Of a stretch of DNA of 64,000 bases, positions 40,401 through 52,400 are shown piece by piece. The position numbers and the translations under genes were made by a program. Under the pieces are notes generated by a model that was given only the letters and a program-made list of their open reading frames with translations, was not told where the DNA came from and did no database searches. The DNA lies in NCBI GenBank assembly GCA_963978545.1, contig OZ021726.1:57958959-58022958 (forward strand), read 5' to 3'. Positions within the stretch are counted from its first letter, which is position 1. Each line of letters starts with the position of its first letter. Source of the DNA: Linyphia triangularis (lineage: Eukaryota; Arthropoda; Arachnida; Araneae; Linyphiidae).

Positions 40401-43400
40401 TCATTTCAAGTGAAGGGTGGGAGCAATTAGGGTTATACGAGTTCTTTAAGGCCAAGGCTCAAGCTAAAAAGCAGAAAGGACTTTCTACCAATGATGATGT
40501 CCAAAGAGACTATGGCACATCCATGGACTTACCAGCTATGCAGAGATTTTCTGAACCAAAAGCACAACAACCCCGAAGGAAATACAGAGAAGTAAAAAGG
40601 TACATTTATTCTGCTTTTTAAAAATGTTTTATATGTTGGTACTTCATTGTAACTACTGAAGTAATTTTAAGATTATAAACTTTTTATGTATCTTGACTGA
40701 TCTTGGAATGGTATAAACTTTTAATATTTTTTATCAAAAAGTTAAAAAATCTTTTTATTTGTTAAAATGTGGTGTTGAATAACACATTATGTATATATGT
40801 CCCTTTTAATTTACCTACTTTTCATCTGTATTGTCCCTGATGTTTATTTCTTGTACAGTTAAACCTATAAATTTGAAGGGGAACAAAACAAACTTTTCCG
40901 TATTATCCAAAGTTAATCATATAAGAATTTGTATCTTGGATGCTTTTATTGAGAGAGTTAAAATTTTCATTATTATGTTTTTCTGCTAGGAAATTGAGCA
41001 TTAGTTTACTAACTACAAAATTAGCTCTGTGTAATTTTCTTTTGTATATTTTAGTATACTAAAGAAATAATTGAAAGTATTTAATTTAATAATTTTTCTT
41101 AGACAGTTGTTGAGGGGTGCACAGGCATCATGAAATGCCATATTTGATTTATTAGTTTCTCTTTTAGATGATATCACAGTTTAAGATATTGAATGTTTCC
41201 AATTATCGTATCTCTACTAGATTTAGTCCATTTTGTGAAACGATGAATCTTGTATGATTGCCTACACATGTACTGTTTAAGGCAACTTTGTATGGTATTA
41301 ATATATCTTTGTCATTTATTGATTATTGGTTTTTTACTATGATTTTGAAAATGCATTGCTAGTTTGCTAATAAAAATAGATGTATGCTATTGCTTTGATA
41401 TAGAAGAGTCTGCTTTATGTCTTGTGAAGTATAGAACTTGCATATGCTGTTAAATATGCTCTTTATCTGAAAGGGTTATGCCTTGAATTACTGAGTGGCT
41501 CACTATATCATTGTTCAGCTTTAAGAAGTTTCAATTGAATTCAAGAATTAAGAAATTTATAACCTCTAATAAATTCAATATTTTATATTTAATTTTGAAA
41601 ATACATTAAGTTTAATCAGTTGCTTTCTCTCTACTCTTTCGTTTTAAGTTGCAGTACATAACATAAGGAACAGTAACGTTGTAGAAAAAAGTATTTTATT
41701 TGGCACACACTGAGGATGTATTCCTCGTTTTAATTTTTCTCTTTTTTAAAAATTTCAATTCGCATGCCTGATTATTAAATTGAATACTATCTTGCAGCCC
41801 TGAAAAACAACCGGAACCACTTGTGAAAAATGGCGAGCAAAAGGAGCGCAGAAGGCCCTCCCGTTCCATGTCCAGATCTCGTTCGAGATCTCCTGACCCT
41901 CCCCAACGCCATTCTTCAAGGTCGCCTTCACCCCAGAGGGTCAACTTTCAAAGGTCAAGGGGTCGATCGAGGTCTCGGTCGCCAGGGGGAAAACGCAGAT
42001 CTCCAGATCGTAGAAGCGTCTCACCACCCACCTTTATGTAAGTGTTTCTAGATAGTGTGAATTGAATTAAAAATGTCTGGAAATGTAATCCATTTGTTTT
42101 GTTGTGCTTGTCAATAGAATGTTATCTTTATACCTGGTGATTAAAATTTACTGATTTTTTTTTATTTAATTTGTATTTGAACTATTTTCAACAATTAAAA
42201 TATATTTTAAAGAACTTCATATTTTTTTTTAATTTGTATTTTTTACATATATATCTCAAGTAAAAAAAAAACAATTTCTGTAACAATAAGATTATTTTTT
42301 AAAAATTAGGCCATCTGGAAAAATTTTGTGGATATAATGGCTAAATAAAATTGTTATATTTAGACAACTTGTGAACATTTAAATTTCGTCAATAAGCTGA
42401 AAATTCATTTACTTGTTATTGCACTACAAAATTCATTGCACATTAATAATCCAGCAAAAATTTAATAATTAAACTATTGGAAGTTTATTAAGCAGAAACC
42501 TAAACTTTTTCCAGGGGTTCTGGTCCTGTGCCTCATGAACGTCGACTTGATGAAAGTAACAAAGGACATCAGCTTCTTAAAAAGATGGGTGAGAATGACT
42601 ACAATTTTAGAAATTGATATATATTAGTTACAGTTTAACTTTGATTAAAATGTGTGTTAAATTATATTTGACATTATCTTTCAAAGTAAAATATTTGTAA
42701 TTTGTAGTAATTTATTTGTTTTTTAATTATTTTAAATCCTCATTGTACACACCTGCAAGAGAGCTCAAACGAGATTTTTTTTTTTTACCTTCTTGAATAG
42801 AAATATTTACTTACTACATGTTCTATTAGCCAAAAGTGACCTCTAGACACATTGACCATATTTATTAATAAGATTAAAAAAAAAAAAAAAAAAAATTGAG
42901 GTTAATATACTCATTATTATCCTTTTCCAGTTTGGCATATCTACACACCAAGGTATCTTTGATTTATATATATATTAATTCATGTCCTTAAATTACTGCT
43001 CAATTATATAACCTTAACTTTGTTACGTAATTCATAAATTTTAAAAATACACATTATAATACCATCGTTAGGTAAGGCCAATTTCATCAGTATTATTTTA
43101 GGTCCGACTCCAATAATAACTACCGTTTTGGATATTCTTAAAAGGTAACAAGTTGTAAAGATATTTTTGTACCTTTATTTTAAATGATTCATAACATTTA
43201 AACTACACAAATACCGATTTTTTAAACAAACCAATGATCCAGCAGTATGATTTCACAAGAGAAGATTGAGTCCCTTGGTATATGTAACCCAAACTCTTTT
43301 ATAGACACTGATCATCTATTGAATTAGTTGAAATTTACTTCAGGTTGTCCAGTTATTTAACAGTTTTTTTTTTTAATATCTATAATAGTTGCTCTTAATG

Positions 43401-46400
43401 TTTTCAGACTGTATTTCCTTTGTTGCATTTTGAACCATTGTCATTCCTATGTTGTGAAGCCCTAAAGCAATGACCATTTTATAATTTGTTGCAAGCTTCT
43501 GTAGGAAATATGTGATTTGGAAAACTTGGGAACTTGGAATTTTTTAATCGTTAGATGAAATAAAAAGGACATTAGCTGTCTAAATATCTAAAAAAGTTGA
43601 ATCATCATGTTTCTTTGTTACATAAGCTCAGCAAGATAAAATTTTGTGTGTCTAGAATATTCAGTACTTTCAGGGATGAGATTCTTCCGCTTTTTTGTAT
43701 ATTTTGGGGAAATCCGCTTTTTTGTCTTTTTTTCTCTTAAACTTCTGCTTTTTTTTTCTGCAATTTAAAAAATTTTTCCTCCACTGCAGATTTTTACTTT
43801 CCTTTCCAAAAATTCCGCCAAAGGAAAGAAATCTTCTGTTTTCAAAAGAAAATTCTTGAAAATATGCTCGATCCCGCTGCATAACTCTTACTGGCGAGGA
43901 AACCAGTTGATTCATCCTCATCACCGGAAAATGCATTGAATTATCAAATCACCTGTAATGTTAAAATCCACTTCAGTAGGGGGAATATTTTTTTATTGCG
44001 GACACTATCGCCGAGAATTACGTTGTTGCATGATGATCATTTTCTTCGGATGTTATGCCGATATAATAGTCGGTGATGTTAGTGCAAAGATTTGCATGCG
44101 TCAGACATGGTACAGTTAAACTGAAACGTGGATTTCAGCTTTTTTTTACTTAAATTTTTATAATTCCTGAAATCGATACAGATCTCATTATAATTTTATT
44201 GAGCTTCTTGCAAGTTTGACAACCATGGAACTTGCGTTCGTTCAGAACTTCCAAACCTCTGACCACTTTTCCTGCAGATTGCCTGCCTCTATCGGCATTA
44301 TTTACATTGGTATGTGATGGCCAATTTGTTGAAGTATAGTGATGAAATGTCAGTGATTATGGAGGCGCTGTCACCAAGAATTACGTTGTAGCGTGATGAT
44401 CATTTTCATCATGTGTTATGCCGATATGATAGCCACTAATGCTGTTGCAGATATTTGCACCTGTCAGTCATGGTACAGTATCAGCTGAAATGTTTATGGT
44501 GAGTCATGATTGTGTATAGTCCTCTACCGATAGATGGCGTTAGAGGTACCGCATGCTTGAATATTCAAATGTAACCATTTTCCTGTTATTAAAATTAGAT
44601 GTTGGAAGATCACTCAACATGGCGTGTCGTTTTTATTGACTTCACAAACAAACATTGTTTGGCGCTACAACGTGGGGCCCGCGGCCTTCGAAATTGAAAC
44701 TTGATTCTTCTTGAAAAATTCGCACGTATTTTGGAAGGTGAAATTATGTTTGAAATGGACCTGAAATTACTTGAAATAGGAATCTGCGCTATTTGAATGA
44801 GTGAAAGTGAAACTATAATCTTGGAAAATTTCAACTACAATTGGTTTTGTTCAACGGTCGAAACATGAACTCTTGAATAATGGCCTTGAATTAATGACTT
44901 GGAATTCTTGAATGACGCATCGTTGTGGCTGAATTGAAGGATATATCGTGAAAGGAATGACGGATACCTTTGCAAGTAAGATCTTTCCTTTATTGTTTTA
45001 ATAAGTGGAAACCTTTCGTGAACTTTGAATTTGAAACTATTGAACCCAGTTAACGTAATTTAATATAAATATGGCCGGTGACGAACAAAATAAATCTGAG
45101 AAGGAAGAATTTGAGAGATCAAACAAAAAACGAAGCGTTGCTCGTCAGCTAACTACAAAACTCCTTTCGAAAATTGAATTGATTTATAATGATGAAAATT
45201 TTGACAAAATCGAGAAACGCGAAGAGGTGAGCTGTCTACTTGATCAATTACGTGAAAAAAGGTCAACACTTAAGGACTTGGACAACAAAATCGAAACTTT
45301 TGTTTCCGCTGATGACTTTGAAAAGGAAATTGTTTCCGCAGAGGAATATTCCGAAAAAATTGTGAGATGGGAAGGGAAAATAGGACGGTTTCTCAAACTT
45401 GAAAATGAAACCAGAACTTTTGATAGTTCGACTTTGAACGCAAACGGAAGTGTTTCGATGCAAAATGACAGACCTGATACTTTAAATTACGATGAAAATT
45501 CAAGTAATTTATCCATGCGAATGTCCTTGCCTAAGCTCGCATTACCTAGATTTTTTGGCGATACATGTCAATGGTTGGAATATTGGGGCCAATTTGAAGA
45601 CGCGATACATAAAAACAAATCTTTAACAAATGTAGAACGGTTTCACTATCTTAAGTGTTCGTTAGGCGGTTCGGCATTGAATGCTATAAAAGGTCTTGCG
45701 TTAACAGAACAAAATTATGAGAAGTGTATTCAATTGTTAAAGTCGAGGTTTGGGCGACATGATATAATAATTAATAGTCATATGACCAAACTTTTGAATT
45801 TAGAACCAATTCGAAATTCTTCGAACATAAAGGCACTTCGAATGTTGTATGATCAGTTAGAGGTAAACATTAGGTCTTTAGAAAGTTTAAATGTGGTTGC
45901 GGGGAGTTATGGTCAACTCTTGTGTCCAATTGTCATGAAGTTGTTGCCTAATGATTTGAGTTTAGAATATAATAGGGTAAGGAAATCAAAATCTGAATTT
46001 AGCATTCTTGAATTAATGGAGTTTTTCAAATCAGAATTAGAGACAAGAGAATGTCAAAATCTTTTGGACCATGCTAATGTGCGAAACGATAGTTACACAA
46101 GGGGTAGAGGGTATGATAATAATAGAGATAATAAAAGATTTGTAAAAAATGAAGTTTCCTTTGCTACTTGTGCTAAAAGAAATACTTGTTTGTTCTGTGA
46201 TAAATTCCATCCTTCTTTAAATTGTAAAACACTTTCTGCTATCGAAAAAAGATCAAAATTAAAGAGGGAGGGAAGATGTTATCGATGTTTTGAAAAGGGT
46301 TCTCATTTAAGTTCTAGTTGCAAGGAACAAATTCCTCCTTGCAAAACGTGTAAAAGTGTGGCCCACAATGAATTGTTTTGTCTTGAAAAGAAAAATATTT

Positions 46401-49400
46401 CGACTGAGGTCGAAACCCCTCAAAATTCTGAATCAATTATTTCAAGTGTAACACATTCAGGAAAAGAGGGAAGTGATTCCATTTTGCCCACGTGTGCAGT
46501 AAGAGTTCGTAATCCCGGTCAAGGTTCAAGGTCAAAAATTGTTTCTGTTCTATTTGATTCTGCTAGCTCATGCAGTTTCGTGACTAAGGATATTGCAAGT
46601 GAATTAAATTTAGTGGTTATTCGTAAGGAAATTTTAGATATATGCACTTTTGGAAATGCTCCAACAAAAACTGCTTTTGACGTGGCAACTATTTTAATAT
46701 GTCATATTAATGATCCTAGTCGTTTGGCAAAAATTGAGGTTTTCATTACGAACAAAATTTCTCATGCTAAAATAGGAATTCCAAAAAATGATATTCAGCA
46801 GATGTTGGCGAATGCTTCAATTCCTGCAAATGAGATCGCTTTGGTAGAGGGGAAAAGAAAAATTGATATTTTGTTGGGATGTGACGTAATGTGGAGGTTT
46901 CAAACAGGGAATAGGATTGAATTAGAAAGAGGTCTTTACTGTATTGAGACGTTATTCGGATTCTTTGTAAGTGGAACGGCGAGATCGAGTAATAATTTGA
47001 AATCATTTGTTAATCTTTGCGTGTTGGGCAAAAAATGAGATTGAAGGAGATTGTAAAGCACAAATCTTGAATGAAAGGGAATCAGATGAGAATTTAAATC
47101 TTGAACTTAAGAAATTATGGGAATTAGATAACTTGTTTATTTCTAATGAAAGCGAGAGTAGCCTTTTGAATTGTGAAATAGAAGTTCTAAGGGATTTTGA
47201 AAATAATTTGAAGTATGAAAATGGGCGCTACGAAGTAAATTTACCATTTAAAAGGGAAGTGGATTTACCCGACAATCTTGAGGTTTCTAAAGGGAGATTG
47301 ACTAGCTTGGTATCACGTTTTAACAGGGATCCAGCTTTGTATGAAACTTACAAGTCAGTATTTGAAGAACAGTTGAGGTCCGGTGTAATTGAAGAGGTCG
47401 ATATAACCAAGGATGATTCAATGGGCCGTATCTATTACGCACCCCACCATCCGGTTATAAGAGAACAAAAGGAGAGCAATCGTACACGATTAAGGATTGT
47501 GTTTGATATGTCTTCGAAAGAAAAAGGGTGTCTTTCATTAAATGACAATCTCCATTCTGGGCCAAATTTAAATCCTAATTTATTGACACTTTTACTGAAA
47601 TTTAGGATGAATAGAATAGGCTTAATAGCGGACATAGAGAAGGCTTTCTTGCGTGTAGGTCTTAACGAAACGGATCGAAATTGTCAGCGTTTTATTTGGA
47701 TTGATAAAATGCCGCCCACCGAAATTAAGGTCTACCGAAACACTACCGTTTCGTTCGGAGTTAAATCGTCTCCATTTCTTTTGGCTGCCACTATTAAGCA
47801 TCACATTAAGAAATTTGAAATTTCCCATCCGTCAACCTACAAGGCGTTAAATGATTGTCTTTACGTCGACGATTTTATAATCAGCTTGAACGACATGAAT
47901 GAAGCTATTGAAACATGTGAAAATGCTAAAACCATTCTTGCTTCTGCCAATATGAACTTACGTGAATGGAGAACTAATTCCACTGAACTCTCTGCTATTT
48001 GGCAAAACAATAACTTTGAAAAGAAACCCAAGGATAATCTAATTGCAATTAAGGTACTCGGCATCATATGGGACACGGTTACCGATGAACTCAAGTACGA
48101 CTTGGATTCCGTTCTTCTTGCCCTAGAAAGGGATAAATGTACTAAAAGAAGCATTTTGCAGATGTCTTGCAAGTTGTTCGACCCAATGGGTTTGATAGCT
48201 GCATTCACCATCAGAGCAAAGATCCTGCTCCAAGAGACATGGCAAAGAGGTTTAACCTGGGATGAAGAACTGCCAAAGGATTTGAAAGAAAAATGGAAGA
48301 AATGGAATTTGGAAATTGCAAAACTTTCGAATTTGTCTATTTCACGGTCATATTTCTCCAAATTTCCATACCTTGACTCTGGATACGAAATACACGTGTT
48401 TTGTGACGCGAGTGAAGCTGCCTACGGTTGCGTTGCATACATCCGCTATCCTGCTGCAGACAGTTTTATAGTAAGTTTCATCACTGCTAAAGCCCGAGTT
48501 GCACCCGTTAAGAAAATAACTTTACCGCGGCTTGAGCTTTCAGCAGCCACCATTGGCGCAAGAGTTCTCAACTCTTTGAAGGAAATATTCAAGATTGGAA
48601 CCAACTACACCCTGTGGAGCGACTCTACCGTTGCCTTACACTGGATAAAGGGTAATGCCAAGAATTGGAAACCTTACGTCAGCAATAGAGTGAATGAAAT
48701 CCAAGGACTAACTGAACCAAGTAACTGGAGACATTGCAGAGGGAACGACAACCCAGCTGATCTACTTACAAGAGGTTGTTCGGCAGATGATCTTATAAGT
48801 GATACCACGAACTGGTGGAAGGCGAATTCCTGGTTAGGTCTGCCCGAATCGCAATGGATCAAAGGGTGTTCGATGGAGATGAGCAACAGTTCCAGAGAGC
48901 CGAAAGTGATCGTTGAAACAAGATCTAAGGCAGTGAATGTGAGCCTCGTCTCAAGTGAACATCAGCAAGCAAATTCTATTGATGAAATCCTTAACAAGTA
49001 TTCTTCTTGGAACAAGTTACAGAGAGTTGTCGCATGGTGTCTTCGATTCATAGAAAATTGCAAGGTTGCTCAGAAAAGGAAAACCTTTCTAACAACCGAA
49101 GAGATACAAAATGCCTCAAGGGTGATTGTGAAGAGGATTCAGTTGGCAGCGTTTAAGGAAGATATTGATCTCCTGCAGAAAGGGAAATCATTGAAGACTA
49201 GCAGCAACATTTTACCACTAGCTCCGTTCTTGGATTCGTCGGGGGTACTTCGAGTCGGTGGTCGACTGCGGCACTCAAGTTTGTCCGACTCCAGAAAGCA
49301 TCCCATTCTTCTGCCTAAGAATCATCATGTGTGCACAATAATCGTGAAGCACTACCACGAAATGAACCTACATGGTGGAATACAACTGACATCTTCAGCC

Positions 49401-52400
49401 CTCATGCAGAGGTTCTGGATCATCAACGTCAAGAAACTAGTGCGGAACGTGATATTCAGGTGTATGAAGTGTTACAAACAAAGAGCCAGCACTGAGACAC
49501 AGTTTATGTCTGATTTACCATCTTCAAGAATCACACCATCAAGAGTATTTTCGAGTGTAGGTACTGACTTTGCTGGACCTTTTCTCGTGACACCAAGAAG
49601 AGGACGAGGCGTTAAGTCTAGTAAAAGCTATGTTTGCATCTTCGTCTGCTTCGTTACGAAGGCTGTGCATCTGGAAGTTGTTAGTGATCTTTCTTCTGAA
49701 GCATTCCTGGCATGCTTAAGAAGGTTTACAGCTCGCCGAGGCGAACCAGCACAGATTTGGAGCGACTGCGGCACGAACTACGTAGGCGCTGAAAGAGAAT
49801 TGAGAAGGTTTGTTTCCTCTTTCTCATCCAACGAAGAACTCCAAAACCATCTTTTGAAAGAAAACATAGTGTGGCGTTTCAACCCTCCTGGAGGACCTCA
49901 CCACGGAGGACTGTGGGAAACTACGGTTAGATCCATGAAACTACATCTGAAGAAAACTGTAGGTGATCAGGTGCTAACTATCGAAGAATTCATGACTCTG
50001 ATCACACAAGTGGAGGCGTGCCTCAACTCGCGCCCCCTCACTCCTATGTCTACAGACACTGAAGATTTGCAGCCTTTGACTCCAGGGCACTTTCTGATTG
50101 GTGCTCCACTAACTGCTTTACCTGAAAATGATTTGGTCGACGAGAAAATTCCCATTTTGCGACGCTGGAAACTCACTCAGCAACTAGTGCAACGATTTTG
50201 GAAGCGTTGGTCTAATGAATATTTAAGTAGTCTTCAACAGCGTAGGAAGTGGACCAAATCTAACCCTAATATCGAGATTGGTCAGTTGGTACTCGTGAAG
50301 GAAGACAATCTTCCACCCCTGCGTTGGAAGTTAGGTAGAGTGACTGAACTGCTTCCAGGAAGGGACAACAGAATTAGAGTTGTAAAACTTAAAACTGCAA
50401 CTGGTGAATTGATTCGACCAATTGTAAAAATTTCTAAATTGCCCATTTATGAGTGAATGTTCATAATACTGTGCTAATAATTAAGTTTAGTTCATTTTGG
50501 TACCTTTGTTATATGGTGTTCTTAAAGCAGTAATATCTCAAATTATTTCATGCAAAATTTAACTTGTTTAATCTACATTCTTCTTAAAAATTTCCTGTTC
50601 TGAATCAATTATAAATTCATGAATGTGAAATGTTATTGCTAAAGTGTTTATTGATATCCTTGTATATTTAAGTAATCTTAGCGATTATTATTTTGAATTT
50701 TATAGTATATGTAATTTACATTGTCTGTTAAAGTCTAGTTCTCTTCCTCATTAGCATTTTGAAATATTGTATTGTTATTTTAAAGTTAAGAACCCTAATG
50801 GGTTCATGGGGGGGAGGATGGTGAATCATGATTGTGTATAGTCCTCTACCGATAGATGGCGTTAGAGGTACCGCATGCTTGAATATTCAAATGTAACCAT
50901 TTTCCTGTTATTAAAATTAGATGTTGGAAGATCACTCAACATGGCGTGTCGTTTTTATTGACTTCACGAACAAACAGTTTATTTCCGCTCTTTTCTTATT
51001 GAAATTTCGATCATTCCTAATATTGATACAAATCTGCATTACAATTTTATTCGACTTGCTTGCAAGTCTCGCAACGGCGGAACCTACATAACTTCTTATG
51101 CTTCCCCAAACTTCTTATGTCATGACCACTTTTACTACAAATTGCTAACCTCTATCACCAGCATTTACAGTGGTGCATGGTGATTATTTTCGCTGAGGAT
51201 AATGATGACGTAAGGACTGCTATTGCGGAGATTAGCGCTATTACAGCGAATGCAATCTTCGAGATTTACGTTGTTGTGATGTTCATTTTCGGCGAGTATC
51301 ACGCTGATATAATAGCCACTATTCTGAAAGTTTGCATCTCTATAATTGTCGCTATCCCCAAAATTTACGTGGTTGTGATAGTGAATTTCGTAGAATGTTA
51401 CGCCAATATAATCGCCTCTATTACGGAAATTTCCATCGATATATTGAGATTGTTGCTTTAATATGATTGCCGAGATTTGCGCCGGTATGGTGCCCATTAT
51501 CACCGAGATTTAAGTTGGAGTAGTGGCAATTTTCATCTAGGTTTAAGCCATTTTAAAACAACTATTGCCGAGATTTGCAATTCTGTTGATGTGATAGCAG
51601 CTATGTTGGTGATGATTAGGGATGGGTCCTTGAATTTTTTTGGGATGAGACTTGAAATCCATGAAGTATGCTTTTTTAGCTACTATTTTTTATCAAAAGG
51701 TTATTAAATATAATTCTTCTCATACTTTTTTTGGATGAATGTTGCATCTCGGTAATGAACAGGTTGTAAATATGTTTTAATACCTAATTTTAGATTTCTG
51801 ATGGCCTTCATAATGTGTTAAACTTATTTCTTAATTAAACTTTTGATGTAAATGATTTAATAATTTAATACTCTTTTTCTTTGTTGTTACTTACTGAAGA
51901 AAAAGTAATTAAGTTATTAATTATTACTGTGCAATTTTTTCATCATGTAGTATTTTTTGATAATTTACTTCTTAAAACATATTTCACTTATATAGTAGGA
52001 TGCAATTTTTTTGCTCGCATACGATTTCAGTCTTTTGGGTCTTCAGCCACTCACATCCCTGGTACTTTGGACAATCAATGTTTATGTATATCAAATAACT
52101 GCAACTCAATCTTAATTTCAAAGAAACCAAAAATTTTTGGCAAAATTATTTATCTGCAAGTTCTCAAAAATCTTCTGGAAAAGTCAAAGATTTTTTATTT
52201 GTTATTTGAATGAAAACTCTGTTTGTGAATATGCAGGTGTTAAAAGAAGTTTCTCATTTCAGGCTGGTCTGGTGCCGGACTGGGTTCCAACGAGCAAGGC
52301 ATACAGGACCCAGTGGATGCTGGGGATGTGAGAGATCGTCAAGACATGTACAAAGGAATCGGTGTCAATCTCAATGATCCTTATGAGAACTTTCGCAAAA

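Larger units (their letters stand above)
44497..50976 (+). mobile_element. BEL/Pao LTR retrotransposon, near-intact, 6.48 kb
   Basis: Two 158-bp LTRs (44497-44654 and 50819-50976) begin TGGTGA, end ACAAACA and differ at only two positions, implying a recent insertion. GTTTA flanks both ends (44492-44496 and 50977-50981), a 5-bp duplication. A primer-binding-like site follows the 5' LTR and a purine tract precedes the 3' LTR. Two long frames encode a gag-protease-like protein and a pol with reverse transcriptase, RNase H and integrase. The domain order protease, RT, RNase H, integrase and the YVDD and DUF1759-like signatures indicate BEL/Pao. The second frame is offset by +1. Confidence 0.95.
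43671..52061. mobile_element. Element E6: CAGGGATG-ended transposon split by a BEL retrotransposon
   Basis: The left end CAGGGATGAGATTCTTCC pairs with the inverted right end …CTCACATCCCTG over the first 11 bp. GTACTTT flanks both sides (43664-43670 and 52062-52068), a 7-bp target duplication. Removing the BEL insertion (44497-50976 plus one 5-bp duplication) leaves about 1.9 kb. That remainder is the tandem core shared with E1 and E4, including CAGACATGGTACAGT at about 44103 and CAGTCATGGTACAGT at about 44465. CCGCTTTTTTG words are clustered inside the left end. No transposase is seen. It occupies most of the last CHERP intron. Confidence 0.8.

Noticed and set aside
42931..42952. A 22-nt exon-like segment with acceptor CCTTTTCCAG and donor GTATCT between the last two CHERP exons
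   Set aside because: Its length is not a multiple of three and inclusion would break the G-patch frame, which joins perfectly without it.
51177..51461. 94-codon frame of hydrophobic repeats inside E6
   Set aside because: It is a by-product of the 'gatttacgttgttgtgat' core repeat, which is open in one frame by composition. Other copies of the core have stops in this frame.
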